Source: Splendidivirga corallicola (lineage in GTDB: Bacteria; Bacteroidota; Bacteroidia; Cytophagales; Cyclobacteriaceae). Taken from it: DNA of 64,000 nucleotides. Every line of letters starts with the position of its first letter. Position 1 is the first letter of the stretch. The notes under the pieces were generated by a model. The model was not told the origin of the DNA, did no database searches, and worked only from the letters and a program-made list of their open reading frames with translations. The stretch is taken from contig JAUJEA010000002.1 of the NCBI GenBank assembly GCA_030442035.1, positions 124,001 through 188,000 of the forward strand. The letters run 5' to 3'. The translations under genes and the position numbers were made by a program. This document shows positions 1-8,517 of the stretch, one piece after another.

Positions 1-105
1 TTTACTCCAATCAATGCAACTAAAGATGTGTACTTTTTAACAGACCATAGCAATACCCTGTTAGAGGATTATAGAAACCTTGACAGATTTAATAGGCAAG
101 ATTAA
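1..105 (+). CDS. 3' end of an unidentified gene (partial)
   Basis: The first frame is open from the window edge to a TAA at 103-105 and gives 34 residues ending in LDRFNRQD. The composition is ordinary for a protein (mixed polar and aromatic residues, no low complexity), and no other frame here gives a better reading. The start is outside the window and no family can be recognised from such a short tail. This is an inference from frame and composition only. Confidence 0.45.
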   Translation, partial: FTPINATKDVYFLTDHSNTLLEDYRNLDRFNRQD

Positions 106-191
106 AAAAAATTAGAATACAAAACGATTATTCGGACTAAACTGGGAGAGGTTAATCTAAGGTATGTATTCTGGAGAAAATAAAGGTTTTA

Positions 192-392
192 TTAAAATCG
201 GTTTTTTACTTTTTTGGTAACCTGCTTTCTCCGGTAATTTGGATTGTTATAGTATTTGATCTTCTTACTCTCCTGGCCAGTAGTATATTTTTCTTTATTT
301 ACTCTTTTGTTGCCGTATAATGAAGGGTAGGAAGAGCTGCAGCTCGATAAGACAACGATCAACATACCAAAAATCACATTCAACTTGCTCAT
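192..392 (-). CDS. Small putative lipoprotein
   Basis: A 66-residue protein with a short hydrophobic N-terminal stretch (about residues 5-17) followed by a lipobox-like LSSC, so Cys18 would be lipidated and the protein membrane-anchored. After the cysteine comes a serine-rich linker, then a very basic, tyrosine- and asparagine-rich tail (YYNNPNYRRKQ). Such short basic lipoproteins are common in Bacteroidota. No function can be assigned. It converges with the partial gene at 1-105 and stands alone. Confidence 0.55.
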   Translation of the reverse strand: MSKLNVIFGMLIVVLSSCSSSYPSLYGNKRVNKEKYTTGQESKKIKYYNNPNYRRKQVTKKVKNRF

Positions 393-808
393 GAAATGGT
401 GTTTGGTTATTTCTTATTAATACCAAAACATGAAATGGGCGTAACCAAATCGTCCCTGCAGAAGCATTGCATTCATTACATTCAGAATCAGAATATAAGA
501 TAAATGCAATTTATTGTTTATATATGAATGCAAAATCATCAGAAACTGCCAATGCATGGCTCAAAGTGGAAATAAAAAAATAAGCTTATTTCAATAAAAA
601 ATTTCATTATTTTCTTGCTGTTTTTTTATTAAGAAATTCTAAGCTTTTAATTCTCAGATATGTGGAAAAAAAGTGGATAACTTATTAGTTTTTCTTACAT
701 GCTTATCTAATAATTTCTTTATATTCGGCCAGCGAACTTTTAATTAATAAACATCATCTGTGTGAAAACCAATTTATTACTTTTTAATGTACGATTCTCG
801 AAATTGTC
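393..808. other. AT-rich intergenic region, no gene seen
   Basis: About 415 bases between the divergent small lipoprotein and yodC-like genes. It has many A/T runs and stop codons in all frames, with nothing longer than about 20 codons. It must hold both promoters, but I could not place a convincing pair of Bacteroidota -33/-7 boxes. Confidence 0.5.
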
Positions 809-1030
809 ATGAGAAAATTCAAAGTTGGAGACAAAGTCAGGCTTATTTCGGGAAGCGATGAAATGACAGTTTGTTCAGTTTTTGGTTTGAGGTTGGTGGA
901 ATGTTCATGGATTGGAAAAGAAGGAACAACTTACAAAAACTCTTTTAGGCCAGAGTATTTGGAGCTATCGGAGAATACTGAAGAACTTTCAAAAGAAGAG
1001 ATTTCCCAGGAGAAAGTATCACAGAAGTGA
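809..1030 (+). CDS. YodC-family (DUF2158) small protein
   Basis: A 73-residue protein whose N-terminal half (FKVGDKVRLISGSDEMTV) matches the YodC/DUF2158 pattern 'F..GD.V.L.SG...MTV'. The family is a small beta-rich domain found across bacteria with no established function. The C-terminal 20 residues are a Glu/Ser/Lys-rich tail (ELSKEEISQEKV) not needed for the domain. The ATG at 809 is preceded by an AT-rich leader without a clear ribosome binding site. It appears monocistronic. Family membership is read from the motif; function is unknown. Confidence 0.75.
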   Translation: MRKFKVGDKVRLISGSDEMTVCSVFGLRLVECSWIGKEGTTYKNSFRPEYLELSENTEELSKEEISQEKVSQK

Positions 1031-1051
1031 CACTTTACAACTATCTAGTTA

Positions 1052-1198
1052 TCAATGCTTAACAAACGTTTCTAAGTTAGCATTGGTTATTGGTATTTTA
1101 TTTAATTGATCCATCATTTTATTGACCAGCATCAAGTTCAAACCGTAAAGATTATGCTCTTCGGATCTTTCTAATACATTTTCTTTCAGCTGTAGAGG
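1052..1198 (-). pseudogene. Possible gene remnant (about 48 codons)
   Basis: On the minus strand an open stretch between a TGA at 1199-1201 and a TGA at 1052-1054 reads as a credible helical protein C-terminus (LYGLNLMLVNKMMDQLNKI and onwards to ETFVKH). There is no start codon near its beginning, and the first ATG would leave only 26 residues. It may be the surviving 3' end of a lost gene. No family recognised. The alternative is a chance open stretch. Confidence 0.25.
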
Positions 1199-1663
1199 TC
1201 ATTGGTACTATTTACCACAGCTCCGATTTACACTTTGGTAAATGATCTTAAAATTTGAATTCATTTCTCAATGCGTTGAGGCTTTAGGTTAGTTTGTCAA
1301 ACCCATATTATTCAATCAGGCATTATTGAAAATGATGATAAAATTTGTTTACTCCGATCAAAATTCCATGGTATTTTGACTTGCAAAAGTTACACCTGAG
1401 TGTGATTGTTTTACAGCTAGTATAAAATTGACAAGTATTACTTCAAAGGAATCAACCAATTCTATTGATTATGAGAAGTATATGATTTTCAAAATTAAAC
1501 TTAATTAAAATAGTTGCCATGAATCATTCTGATTTTGAGTGAATACTTCAAAAAAAGGCATCTTAGAATAATTCAAGTTATTATCTTTTAGTTGAAAGGA
1601 TTTTAAGATATGCTGATGAATTTCATCATCTAGCCAAAATGGCTGACAATTTGATCTTTGAAT
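1199..1663. other. Intergenic region, no gene seen
   Basis: AT-rich sequence with stops in all frames. The only structures noted are short local palindromes such as GATGAATTTCATC near 1615. No RNA gene or repeat shared with the rest of the window was found. Confidence 0.4.
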
Positions 1664-1711
1664 GGAACCTGTCAATAACTACAAATAAAGTTCTTATCAC
1701 TGACAGGTTCC
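1664..1711 (-). terminator. Inverted repeat downstream of ggt
   Basis: GGAACCTGTCA (1664-1674) and TGACAGGTTCC (1701-1711) form a perfect 11-bp stem with a 26-base loop, 12 bases beyond the ggt stop codon. The position suits a terminator for ggt, but the loop is long and the minus-strand U tract is poor, so a transcript-end stabiliser is equally possible. Confidence 0.5.
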
Positions 1712-1723
1712 TTGTGACTTTTG

Positions 1724-3412
1724 TTAATAACCCGCGGCCTGGCCATCCTTTCGGGATTCCGAAGCCCCATAGTATACTTTGTTTTCGTCATCCCACATGA
1801 TCGCCTGATAGCCACCATAAGCACCATTGGTCCATCCAATACGGTGCCCCATTTTCATCAGCTCTCTCACCACTTCATAATCAAATCCTTCTTCCAAATA
1901 AAGCGTTCCGCCATCATTCATTGCTTCACCAGTGGGTTGAGAAGAACCCAGGTGTTGAATCCGAGGTGCATCACCGGCTTCCTGGAGATTCATTCCAAAA
2001 TCAATCATGTTTACCACAATCTGAGCATGACCCTGGGGTTGCATGGCTCCACCCATTACCCCAAAACTCATCCATGGCTTACCATCTTTGGTGACAAATG
2101 CAGGGATAATCGTATGAAAGGGTCTCTTACCAGGCTCATAAACATTGAAATGCCCTTCTTCCAAAGAAAACAACTCTCCCCTGTCCTGTAATATAAAACC
2201 GAGACCTGTTGGTGTCATCCCTGATCCCATACCTCTGAAGTTACTCTGGATCAAAGAGACCATATTACCATCCTTGTCAGCGACGGTCATATAAATGGTA
2301 TCCCCATCCCTCAGATTCCCTGCCGGGTAGCTTCGGGCCGCCCGATTTGGATTGATAAGTTTTGCCCTTTCATTTGCATAGTTTTTGGATATCAATTTAT
2401 CAACAGGTATTTTATTAAAGGCCATATCAGCGTAGAACTTGGCTCTGTCTTCATAGGCAAGTTTTTTAGCTTCGGTAAAAAGATGTATATATTCCCTGCT
2501 TCCAAATCCCATAGCTTTAATATCATGTTTCTCAAGGATATTAAGAATTTGTAAGGCAGCTATCCCCTGTCCATTGGGAGGTAATTCCCATACATCATAA
2601 CCCCGGTAATTTGTTCCAACCGGCTCTACCCATTCCGATGTGTGATCAGCAAGATCTTTGTAAGAAAGGAATCCTCCCTGCTCCTTCATATACTTGGCAA
2701 TAGTCCTTGCAATGTCTCCTTTGTAAAAGGTATCTCTACCGCCTTTTGCAATTTTTTCCAGGGTATTGGCCAGATTGGGGTTCTTAAATACTTCTCCTTT
2801 TTTCGGTGCTTCGCCATTGGGCATATAGGTTTCTTTAAAACCAGGAAATCTTGACAAGAAAGGGGCGCTCCTTCTCATATAATAGGAAATAAGCTCTGTT
2901 ACCGGAAATCCATTTCTGGCATAATCAATAGCAGGTTGAAGGATATTTTTCATATCCATAGAACCAAATTTTTGGTGCATTTCAAACCAACCATCCACAC
3001 AACCAGGAACAGATACCGGCAACGGACCATGTGAGGGTATGGAAGTCATGCCTTCCTCCTTGAAATAGGATAACTTCAATGACTGAGGTGATCGGCCGCT
3101 GGCATTGAGTCCATGAAGTTTCTTGGTTTTAGCATCCCAAATAATAGCAAACAAATCCCCGCCAATGCCATTCCCTGTAGGCTCTACCAGACCAAGCAAG
3201 GCATTGGCGGCAATAGCCGCGTCAATTGCATTTCCTCCTTGCTTTAAAATGTCAAGTGCCACCTGTGTAGCCAATGGCTGACTGGTTGCAGCCATACCAT
3301 ATTGTGCAATAACTTCTGATCTCGTGGCAAATGTTTTCCCTGTGATCCTGTCTTGTGCATTCAAATGAATTGCTGATGCCAGCAAAACCAGTGTGGTAAA
3401 TACTTTTCTCAT
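1724..3412 (-). CDS. ggt: Gamma-glutamyltransferase (YwrD-like)
   Basis: This enzyme would hydrolyse or transfer the gamma-glutamyl group of glutathione-like peptides in the periplasm. It is an Ntn hydrolase made as a proenzyme. The chosen ATG (3412) gives 562 residues starting with a clear signal peptide (MRKVFTTLVLLASAIHLNAQ); an upstream ATG adds 13 residues that would bury the signal. The motif GDTIYMTVADKDGN places the autoprocessing nucleophile at Thr372, followed by GSGMTPTG and QDRGELF of the small subunit. The N-terminal large subunit shows QGGNAIDAA and GNGIGGD. The spacing around the Thr resembles the YwrD branch rather than E. coli GGT. It appears monocistronic, followed by an inverted repeat. 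Confidence 0.93.
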   Translation of the reverse strand: MRKVFTTLVLLASAIHLNAQDRITGKTFATRSEVIAQYGMAATSQPLATQVALDILKQGGNAIDAAIAANALLGLVEPTGNGIGGDLFAIIWDAKTKKLHGLNASGRSPQSLKLSYFKEEGMTSIPSHGPLPVSVPGCVDGWFEMHQKFGSMDMKNILQPAIDYARNGFPVTELISYYMRRSAPFLSRFPGFKETYMPNGEAPKKGEVFKNPNLANTLEKIAKGGRDTFYKGDIARTIAKYMKEQGGFLSYKDLADHTSEWVEPVGTNYRGYDVWELPPNGQGIAALQILNILEKHDIKAMGFGSREYIHLFTEAKKLAYEDRAKFYADMAFNKIPVDKLISKNYANERAKLINPNRAARSYPAGNLRDGDTIYMTVADKDGNMVSLIQSNFRGMGSGMTPTGLGFILQDRGELFSLEEGHFNVYEPGKRPFHTIIPAFVTKDGKPWMSFGVMGGAMQPQGHAQIVVNMIDFGMNLQEAGDAPRIQHLGSSQPTGEAMNDGGTLYLEEGFDYEVVRELMKMGHRIGWTNGAYGGYQAIMWDDENKVYYGASESRKDGQAAGY

Positions 3413-3641
3413 AGGTTTGTCGTTTAATGTCTCCCAAAAACCGCTCTCCACTTAATAAAACAAGCCGTTAGGCTACAGGTTCTGGTTTTTGGAAATTTTA
3501 AATTTTTAGTTTTGAATTTTGAATTGGAATAATTCAATACCCACTGTAGAACCGGATGCTACCAGCCTTTGCAATGGGATATACAAACACGCCAATTATG
3601 TTGTTGCAAATAAAAGATTGTATATATAGTAATTGATTAAC

Positions 3642-4910
3642 TCAATATTGATATTTATCCTTCCAAAGTGCTTTCAACCTTTTTCTCAACTCCTCTTCCC
3701 TGGCATTTTTCCCTGGATCATAAAATTTCGTTCCTTTGATCTTCTCCGGGAGGAATTCCTGTTCAATAAAATTATTTGTATAGTCATGTGCATATTGGTA
3801 GCCTTTTCCATATCCCTGATCTTTCATCAGTTTTGTGGGGGCATTCCTGATATGCATCGGAACAGATAGATCACCGGTCTGTCTCACGGAAGATTTGGCA
3901 GATTTAATGGCCATATAACTCGCATTACTCTTTGGTGAACTTGCAAGATACGTGGTACACTGCGACAGAATAATTTCCGCTTCCGGATAGCCAATTAGGT
4001 TCACTGCCTGAAAGCAATTCGTGGCCAAAACCAAAGCAGTAGGATTAGCATTCCCGATATCTTCTGAGGCCAGTATGACCAGTCGCCTGGCAATAAATTT
4101 CACATCTTCGCCTCCTTCGATCATCCTTGCGAGCCAATACACTGCCGCATTAGGATCACTGCCTCTGACAGATTTAATGAAGGCAGAAATAATATCATAG
4201 TGCTGTTCTCCACTTTTATCGTAAATGGCAACCCTTTGCTGGGCAATTTGTATGACCAGCTCATCGGTGATAGTTATTTTGTCTCCCTCAACAGCATCTA
4301 TGACCAGTTCGATCAAATTCAATAATTTTCTGGCATCCCCTCCTGAAATGTTCAATAATGTCTGATTCTCTTTGATATCTACCTGTTTGGTTTTTAGCTT
4401 TTCATCCTTTTTTAAGGATTCATTTACCAAATGCATCAGATCCTCTTCTTTAAGCGCCTCCAGTACATATACCTGGCAACGAGATAAAAGTGCTGAATTA
4501 ACCTCGAATGAAGGGTTTTCCGTGGTTGCTCCTATTAAGGTAATTATTCCTTTTTCCACCGCACCCAGTAATGCATCTTGCTGTGATTTGCTGAATCTAT
4601 GGATCTCATCAATGAAAAGTATGGTTTTACCGAAACTTCTTGCTTTGGCAATTACCTCCCGAACTTCTTTAACCCCGGAGCTCACTGCACTTAGGGTAAA
4701 GAATGAAGCTTTTATTTCGTTGGCAATGATATTGGCAATGGTAGTTTTTCCGACACCAGGAGGTCCCCAAAGGATCATGGAAGGAATGACCCCTGCCCTT
4801 ACTGTTTTTCTTAAAACACCTCCCTCACCCACCAGATGTTCCTGGCCAACCAACTCTTCCAAAGAAGTGGGTCGCATCCTTTCCGCCAATGGTAGATTTT
4901 GATTGAACAT
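3642..4910 (-). CDS. rarA: Replication-associated recombination protein A (RarA/MgsA AAA+ ATPase)
   Basis: A 422-residue cytoplasmic AAA+ ATPase related to clamp loaders, known in this family to act at stalled replication forks with SSB. Walker A is GPPGVGKT (49-56), Walker B is ILFIDEIHR (about 97-105), and the sensor region reads GATTENPSFEVNSALLSRC. The C-terminal half holds the MgsA/RarA tetramerisation region (DPNAAVYWLARMIEGGED, SEDIGNANP). Length is normal for RarA. The ATG at 4910 gives the expected short N-terminus MFNQNLPLAERMRPTSLEE. This is the only protein in the window with a recognisable Walker A motif. Confidence 0.95.
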   Translation of the reverse strand: MFNQNLPLAERMRPTSLEELVGQEHLVGEGGVLRKTVRAGVIPSMILWGPPGVGKTTIANIIANEIKASFFTLSAVSSGVKEVREVIAKARSFGKTILFIDEIHRFSKSQQDALLGAVEKGIITLIGATTENPSFEVNSALLSRCQVYVLEALKEEDLMHLVNESLKKDEKLKTKQVDIKENQTLLNISGGDARKLLNLIELVIDAVEGDKITITDELVIQIAQQRVAIYDKSGEQHYDIISAFIKSVRGSDPNAAVYWLARMIEGGEDVKFIARRLVILASEDIGNANPTALVLATNCFQAVNLIGYPEAEIILSQCTTYLASSPKSNASYMAIKSAKSSVRQTGDLSVPMHIRNAPTKLMKDQGYGKGYQYAHDYTNNFIEQEFLPEKIKGTKFYDPGKNAREEELRKRLKALWKDKYQY

Positions 4911-5031
4911 ATCAGTAAAGTAAATAAAAAAAGGAGAGGGATTAAAACATCAATATGAATGTGATTTTGTTTTACACAAAAAAACAAAAGGATGTCCTTT
5001 GTTCGACAAGATGCTACATAAATTCATCCCA

Positions 5032-6057
5032 CTAGAAGGTTATTTGGCGAAGGGATTTGACTGTCTCGCTGAGCATATCATCGTCAAAATCCAAATGCGT
5101 GACAAACCTGATCTCATTAGGTCCAAATGGAACAGCTTTAATATTTTTTTTGTCCAGTTCAGCCAAATATTCAGAGGTACTGATTCCTTCTTCCAGCGAG
5201 AAAATCACAATATTGGTATCAACCGGCATGACCGAGTCAACATAGGGAAGTGCTTCCAGGGTTTCTCCCAGTATCCTGGCCTTTTGATGGTCTTCTCTAA
5301 GCCTGTCAATGTGATGATCCAAAGCATAAATGCCCGCTGCAGCTAAATAACCAACCTGCCTCATACCACCTCCCAGAACCTTACGCACCCTTTTTGCTTT
5401 TTTCATATGCTCTTTGGTTCCCAATAACAAAGAACCTATCGGCGCTCCCAATCCCTTTGAAAGGCATATAGAGATCGTGTCAAAGTATTGTCCATACTCC
5501 TCAGGAGATTCACCTGTTTCGACAAGTGCGTTAAAAACCCTGGCCCCGTCCAAATGAAAATTTAAACCAAGCTCCCGACAAGTTTCCGCTATGGATCCGA
5601 TCTGATCAATAGTGTAATAACTACCTCCTCCTTTATTCATCGTGTTCTCTATGGAAACTAGAGAAGTCCTGGGTGCATGAATATCATCAGGACGAACATT
5701 GTTTTTAACATCATCTGCTGTAAATCTTCCTCTATCACCGTCCAACAGCTTTACAGATACCAGAGAATTATAGGCAAGTCCACCTGCCTCATAATTATAA
5801 ATATGTGCACGGTGATCACAAATAACCTCATCCTGTGGAAGCGTACTGATCCTAATAGCGATCTGATTGGTCATGGTACCGGATGGACAGAAAATACCTC
5901 CTTCCATACCGAACAGGTTTGCCGCCTTTTCTTCCAGTTGTTTTACAGTAGGATCCTCGTCAAAAACATCATCCCCCACCTGAGCATCCATCATTGCCTG
6001 GAGCATTTCCTTCCCTGGTCTGGTTACCGTATCACTTCTAAGATCAATTAACTTCAT
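5032..6057 (-). CDS. ltaE: Low-specificity L-threonine aldolase
   Basis: A PLP-dependent fold-type I enzyme that cleaves L-threonine or L-allo-threonine to glycine and acetaldehyde in the cytoplasm. It begins with the family signature IDLRSDTVTRPG and continues with VGDDVFDEDPTV and FCPSGTMTNQIA. Asp170 in HLDGAR should contact the PLP ring nitrogen, and Lys201 in CLSKGLGAPIGS should form the Schiff base. The 341-residue length is typical. The gene is separated from rarA by 121 bases on the same strand. Confidence 0.93.
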   Translation of the reverse strand: MKLIDLRSDTVTRPGKEMLQAMMDAQVGDDVFDEDPTVKQLEEKAANLFGMEGGIFCPSGTMTNQIAIRISTLPQDEVICDHRAHIYNYEAGGLAYNSLVSVKLLDGDRGRFTADDVKNNVRPDDIHAPRTSLVSIENTMNKGGGSYYTIDQIGSIAETCRELGLNFHLDGARVFNALVETGESPEEYGQYFDTISICLSKGLGAPIGSLLLGTKEHMKKAKRVRKVLGGGMRQVGYLAAAGIYALDHHIDRLREDHQKARILGETLEALPYVDSVMPVDTNIVIFSLEEGISTSEYLAELDKKNIKAVPFGPNEIRFVTHLDFDDDMLSETVKSLRQITF

Positions 6058-6496
6058 ACTTATTTAGATAATCAGTTTTTTACTTGTCTGCAGGTCAAAA
6101 CTAAAAACTCAAAAATTTACTTGCGTCTCAATACTTACTTCCGATTAATTGAGTACCGGACTTCTTTAGACCAGATTACTTAACCTGTCACAAAGTTTCC
6201 TAGTTCCCGGAAGCAGCTAAAATACAATATAAATTGAATATTGAGGTGATATAAAGTACTTCAGCAGTAGGTGTTTCAATACAGACTAATTCCTTTAGTA
6301 TTAAAGCGGACAAATATGATGTTCAATCATGTTCACTTTTATTTCACATTGTGTACGGTTTTGTTACACTTTTATTTTCTTATTCTTAATGCAGCAACTC
6401 ACAATAAACTAATATTCAGTAAGTTATAAAATATGGCACAGCAATTGACTATTGAGAAGTCAAAGGTCAAAACTCAAAATTTTAAGTATTACAACA
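6058..6496. other. Intergenic region with simple A-rich repeats
   Basis: Divergent promoter region between ltaE and the secreted protein at 6497. Short near-repeats of the type GTCAAAACTCAAAATTTT occur at about 6090-6119 and 6464-6486. The second could be read as an N-terminal extension of the next gene from a TTG, which I rejected. Confidence 0.4.
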
Positions 6497-6865
6497 ATGA
6501 CAACTATCAATCATATATCAAAAAAATTTGTATTAGCACTGGGTGTTGCCATGGGCGTTTTAATCATATTCAGCTCCAGTGTATTTGCCGAAAGTGATAA
6601 GAAAAAAGAAAAATTCACTAACAAAGAAATTATAGAATTGGAAAACTTGATTCAAAGCCAGTTCGAAGAAGACGAGATCTTTTCAGAGATTGTATCAATC
6701 AATGAATCAACGGTTAAAATATTCAATACTCAAAATGAACTCATTTATGAAGCAGCCATCAGGAAAATCGAAGATGTGAAAGATGACAAGTTAAGTAAGC
6801 TTATGCTTCAGAGTGATTTTATCATGGAACACAACAATACCTCATATTACAGATTGCATAATTAG
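6497..6865 (+). CDS. Secreted hypothetical protein
   Basis: A 122-residue protein with a signal peptide (hydrophobic VLALGVAMGVLIIFSSSVFA, cleavage likely before ESDKK) and a highly charged mature part of about 85 residues. I chose the ATG at 6497 because a TTG 45 bases upstream would place a basic, non-hydrophobic stretch in front of the signal. The mature region starts with a Lys-rich segment and then alternates short hydrophobic and acidic stretches (EIVSINESTVKIFNTQNE). No family recognised. A strong terminator follows at 6894. Confidence 0.65.
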   Translation: MTTINHISKKFVLALGVAMGVLIIFSSSVFAESDKKKEKFTNKEIIELENLIQSQFEEDEIFSEIVSINESTVKIFNTQNELIYEAAIRKIEDVKDDKLSKLMLQSDFIMEHNNTSYYRLHN

Positions 6866-6893
6866 TTTATCTTATCTACAAATGGTTAATTAG

Positions 6894-6918
6894 AAAGGAA
6901 GCTTCGGCTTCCTTTTTT
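6894..6918 (+). terminator. Rho-independent terminator
   Basis: A stem AAAGGAAGC / GCTTCCTTT closed by the stable tetraloop TTCG, followed by a T run (6913-6918). It lies 29 bases after the stop of the secreted protein and 38 bases from the 3' end of the convergent gene at 6956. Confidence 0.9.
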
Positions 6919-6955
6919 CATTTGTATTGTTATGATTCAAACAAAAAAATATTCA

Positions 6956-7663
6956 TCAAAGAAATGCTAAAGCACCAATACCACCCAATAGCAGAATGGC
7001 CAGAAATATAAATCTGTTTTTTCTCATGGGTACATACAATAGGAGGGCTGCAACAAACAATATCGAGGTGATTTTCAAATATAGGTTTCGATCGTGCAAA
7101 TCGAACCATGGCCATTCAACAAAAGCATCAAATATCAATATAGCTGTTCCAAAGATAATTATCATAAATGCATAGATTGTCCATAGCCGCTTCCTGCCTA
7201 TGGCTTCATTATGTTCCCTTTTTAGCTGCTTGTAGTTATACTCCAGTAAATTATATTTCCTTTTGAGGTAATTATAGTTGTTCTTGGCAAGCATAAGGTC
7301 CTTTTCCGCATCATTCTTAATACGTTCAATTTCCTTACGATACTCATCTGCTATATCTGAATTTTGAGATTTACCTATTTCTTTCTTTTCCCTTATCTTA
7401 AGATCCTTGATAACCAGTTTGAGCAGGCCTATAAACTCCTGCTGTTTTTCAATCCACAGGTTTTCAGTCTTTTTATTTGCATTACCATTTTCAGGTACAA
7501 CTATCTCTTCCACATCTTTTTGATAAGATTTTTTTTCAGCCAAAAAATGTCCGATCAACATGACAGCTTCCTTCTTCTCAACCTCAAAAAGTTTCACATC
7601 GCCGTAATGCAATTTTTTAACCCTTCTTAAAAGTGCTTCAAATTTTTGTATGGCCTCCTGCAT
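6956..7663 (-). CDS. Coiled-coil membrane protein of unknown function
   Basis: A 235-residue protein with no recognised domain. Residues about 1-160 are hydrophilic, and the stretch from about 105 to 160 is strongly heptad-like (EYRKEIERIKNDAEKDL, YLKRKYNLLEYNYKQLK), predicting a coiled coil. Three hydrophobic segments follow (about 163-180, 195-210 and 217-235), with the last ending at the C-terminus. The topology suggests a cytoplasmic coiled coil anchored by a C-terminal hairpin of membrane helices. It converges with the secreted protein at 6497 and shares the terminator region. Confidence 0.65.
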   Translation of the reverse strand: MQEAIQKFEALLRRVKKLHYGDVKLFEVEKKEAVMLIGHFLAEKKSYQKDVEEIVVPENGNANKKTENLWIEKQQEFIGLLKLVIKDLKIREKKEIGKSQNSDIADEYRKEIERIKNDAEKDLMLAKNNYNYLKRKYNLLEYNYKQLKREHNEAIGRKRLWTIYAFMIIIFGTAILIFDAFVEWPWFDLHDRNLYLKITSILFVAALLLYVPMRKNRFIFLAILLLGGIGALAFL

Positions 7664-7842
7664 ATGGTTTTCTTAACTAAGATATGAACGGCAATAATTA
7701 CAAAAATTATAGTTCTAATCAATAATTTTCAAGCAGAATCTCTTCAAATCTTGCATGACCAAGTAAAATCTTCTATTACACTAATTACTCCAAAACAGGT
7801 GATAATATTGGTCAACTTGTTTCGCTAAATTGGGGCAAATTT

Positions 7843-7992
7843 GTGAATACCTTGAAAAAACAGCTAAGCAAAACTTTTTACGATCTATTTGGAATCCAAA
7901 AAGAGTTTACCAACTTCGATGTGGCAACCTTCTGTGCTGTGGTCCTTGTTGTGACTAGCCTGGTTTTTGTCATGATCAAAGAAACCGTATAA
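7843..7992 (+). CDS. Small single-span membrane protein (49 residues)
   Basis: Reading from GTG at 7843 (or TTG at 7852) to TAA at 7990 gives an amphipathic N-terminal half (TLKKQLSKTFYDLFGIQKEF) followed by one strong membrane helix (VATFCAVVLVVTSLVFVMI) and a short charged end (KETV). The aligned hydrophobicity, sensible composition and the otherwise empty 550-base gap support a real gene. A 65-codon open frame on the opposite strand lacks such features. The start codon is uncertain, as no ribosome binding site is evident. Confidence 0.45.
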   Translation: MNTLKKQLSKTFYDLFGIQKEFTNFDVATFCAVVLVVTSLVFVMIKETV

Positions 7993-8244
7993 TCATATCC
8001 GATTTCACCGGTCTTTGCCTCTTGATCAGCCGCTTTAAACCGTGATGTTTTATCAAAATCGTTATTTATTATCACCTTAAATCTTCTTTGAATAAAGAAT
8101 GGAATTATATATTTTAGTAGAATGCAATTTTTGCATTATCATTTTTTGAAGATTATTTAGAACTATTTACAATAAAAAATCATTTAATGAGTTAAATAAA
8201 ATGTGTGCCTCGTAATTGCAAAATTATTTTTAAATGTTAAACAT

Positions 8245-8460
8245 ATGACTGTATTAGAAAAAACTGCAATCCTAAGTTCTGTAAACAGAAGCAAAGAAAA
8301 ACTAGAGTACGAATACGAAATGGTTGAAAATCATTACAAAAGCGTTTGTGCCGGAGATCACGAAAAGTACCGTGAGGAAATGGAGTTTTATAACTTTATT
8401 TTGGAGCAGTGGGATCAATACAAAATTAAAGTAGAAAAAGATAGTTTATCTTATAATTAA
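8245..8460 (+). CDS. Small hypothetical protein
   Basis: A 71-residue acidic, probably helical protein (MTVLEKTAILSSVNRSKEK, then EYEYEMVENHYKSVCAGDH). I chose the ATG at 8245; the in-frame extension upstream is very AT-rich and unlike the rest. It has no signal peptide or membrane segment, so it is likely cytoplasmic. No family recognised. A strong terminator follows 16 bases after the stop, which supports it being transcribed. Confidence 0.6.
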   Translation: MTVLEKTAILSSVNRSKEKLEYEYEMVENHYKSVCAGDHEKYREEMEFYNFILEQWDQYKIKVEKDSLSYN

Positions 8461-8475
8461 TCCAACTGATCGAAG

Positions 8476-8517
8476 AAAAGCCCCCTGGTGTAACATCTCA
8501 CCAGGGGGCTTTTTTTT
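8476..8517. terminator. Bidirectional rho-independent terminator
   Basis: A long GC-rich stem AAGCCCCCTGGTG / CACCAGGGGGCTT with an 8-base loop (8491-8498), preceded by an A-rich stretch and followed by seven or more T. It sits between the convergent 71-residue gene and bamA and can serve both strands. Confidence 0.93.

Noticed and set aside
1721-2191. A 156-codon plus-strand open frame
   Set aside because: It lies antisense to ggt, whose motifs are unambiguous, and has no recognisable protein features.
6452-6496. TTG-initiated N-terminal extension of the secreted protein
   Set aside because: It encodes a basic segment before the signal peptide and overlaps a simple repeat; the ATG at 6497 is better.
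7878-8075. A 65-codon minus-strand frame opposite the small membrane protein
   Set aside because: No hydrophobic or domain pattern; the plus-strand frame has a clear membrane helix and fits better. Not completely excluded.
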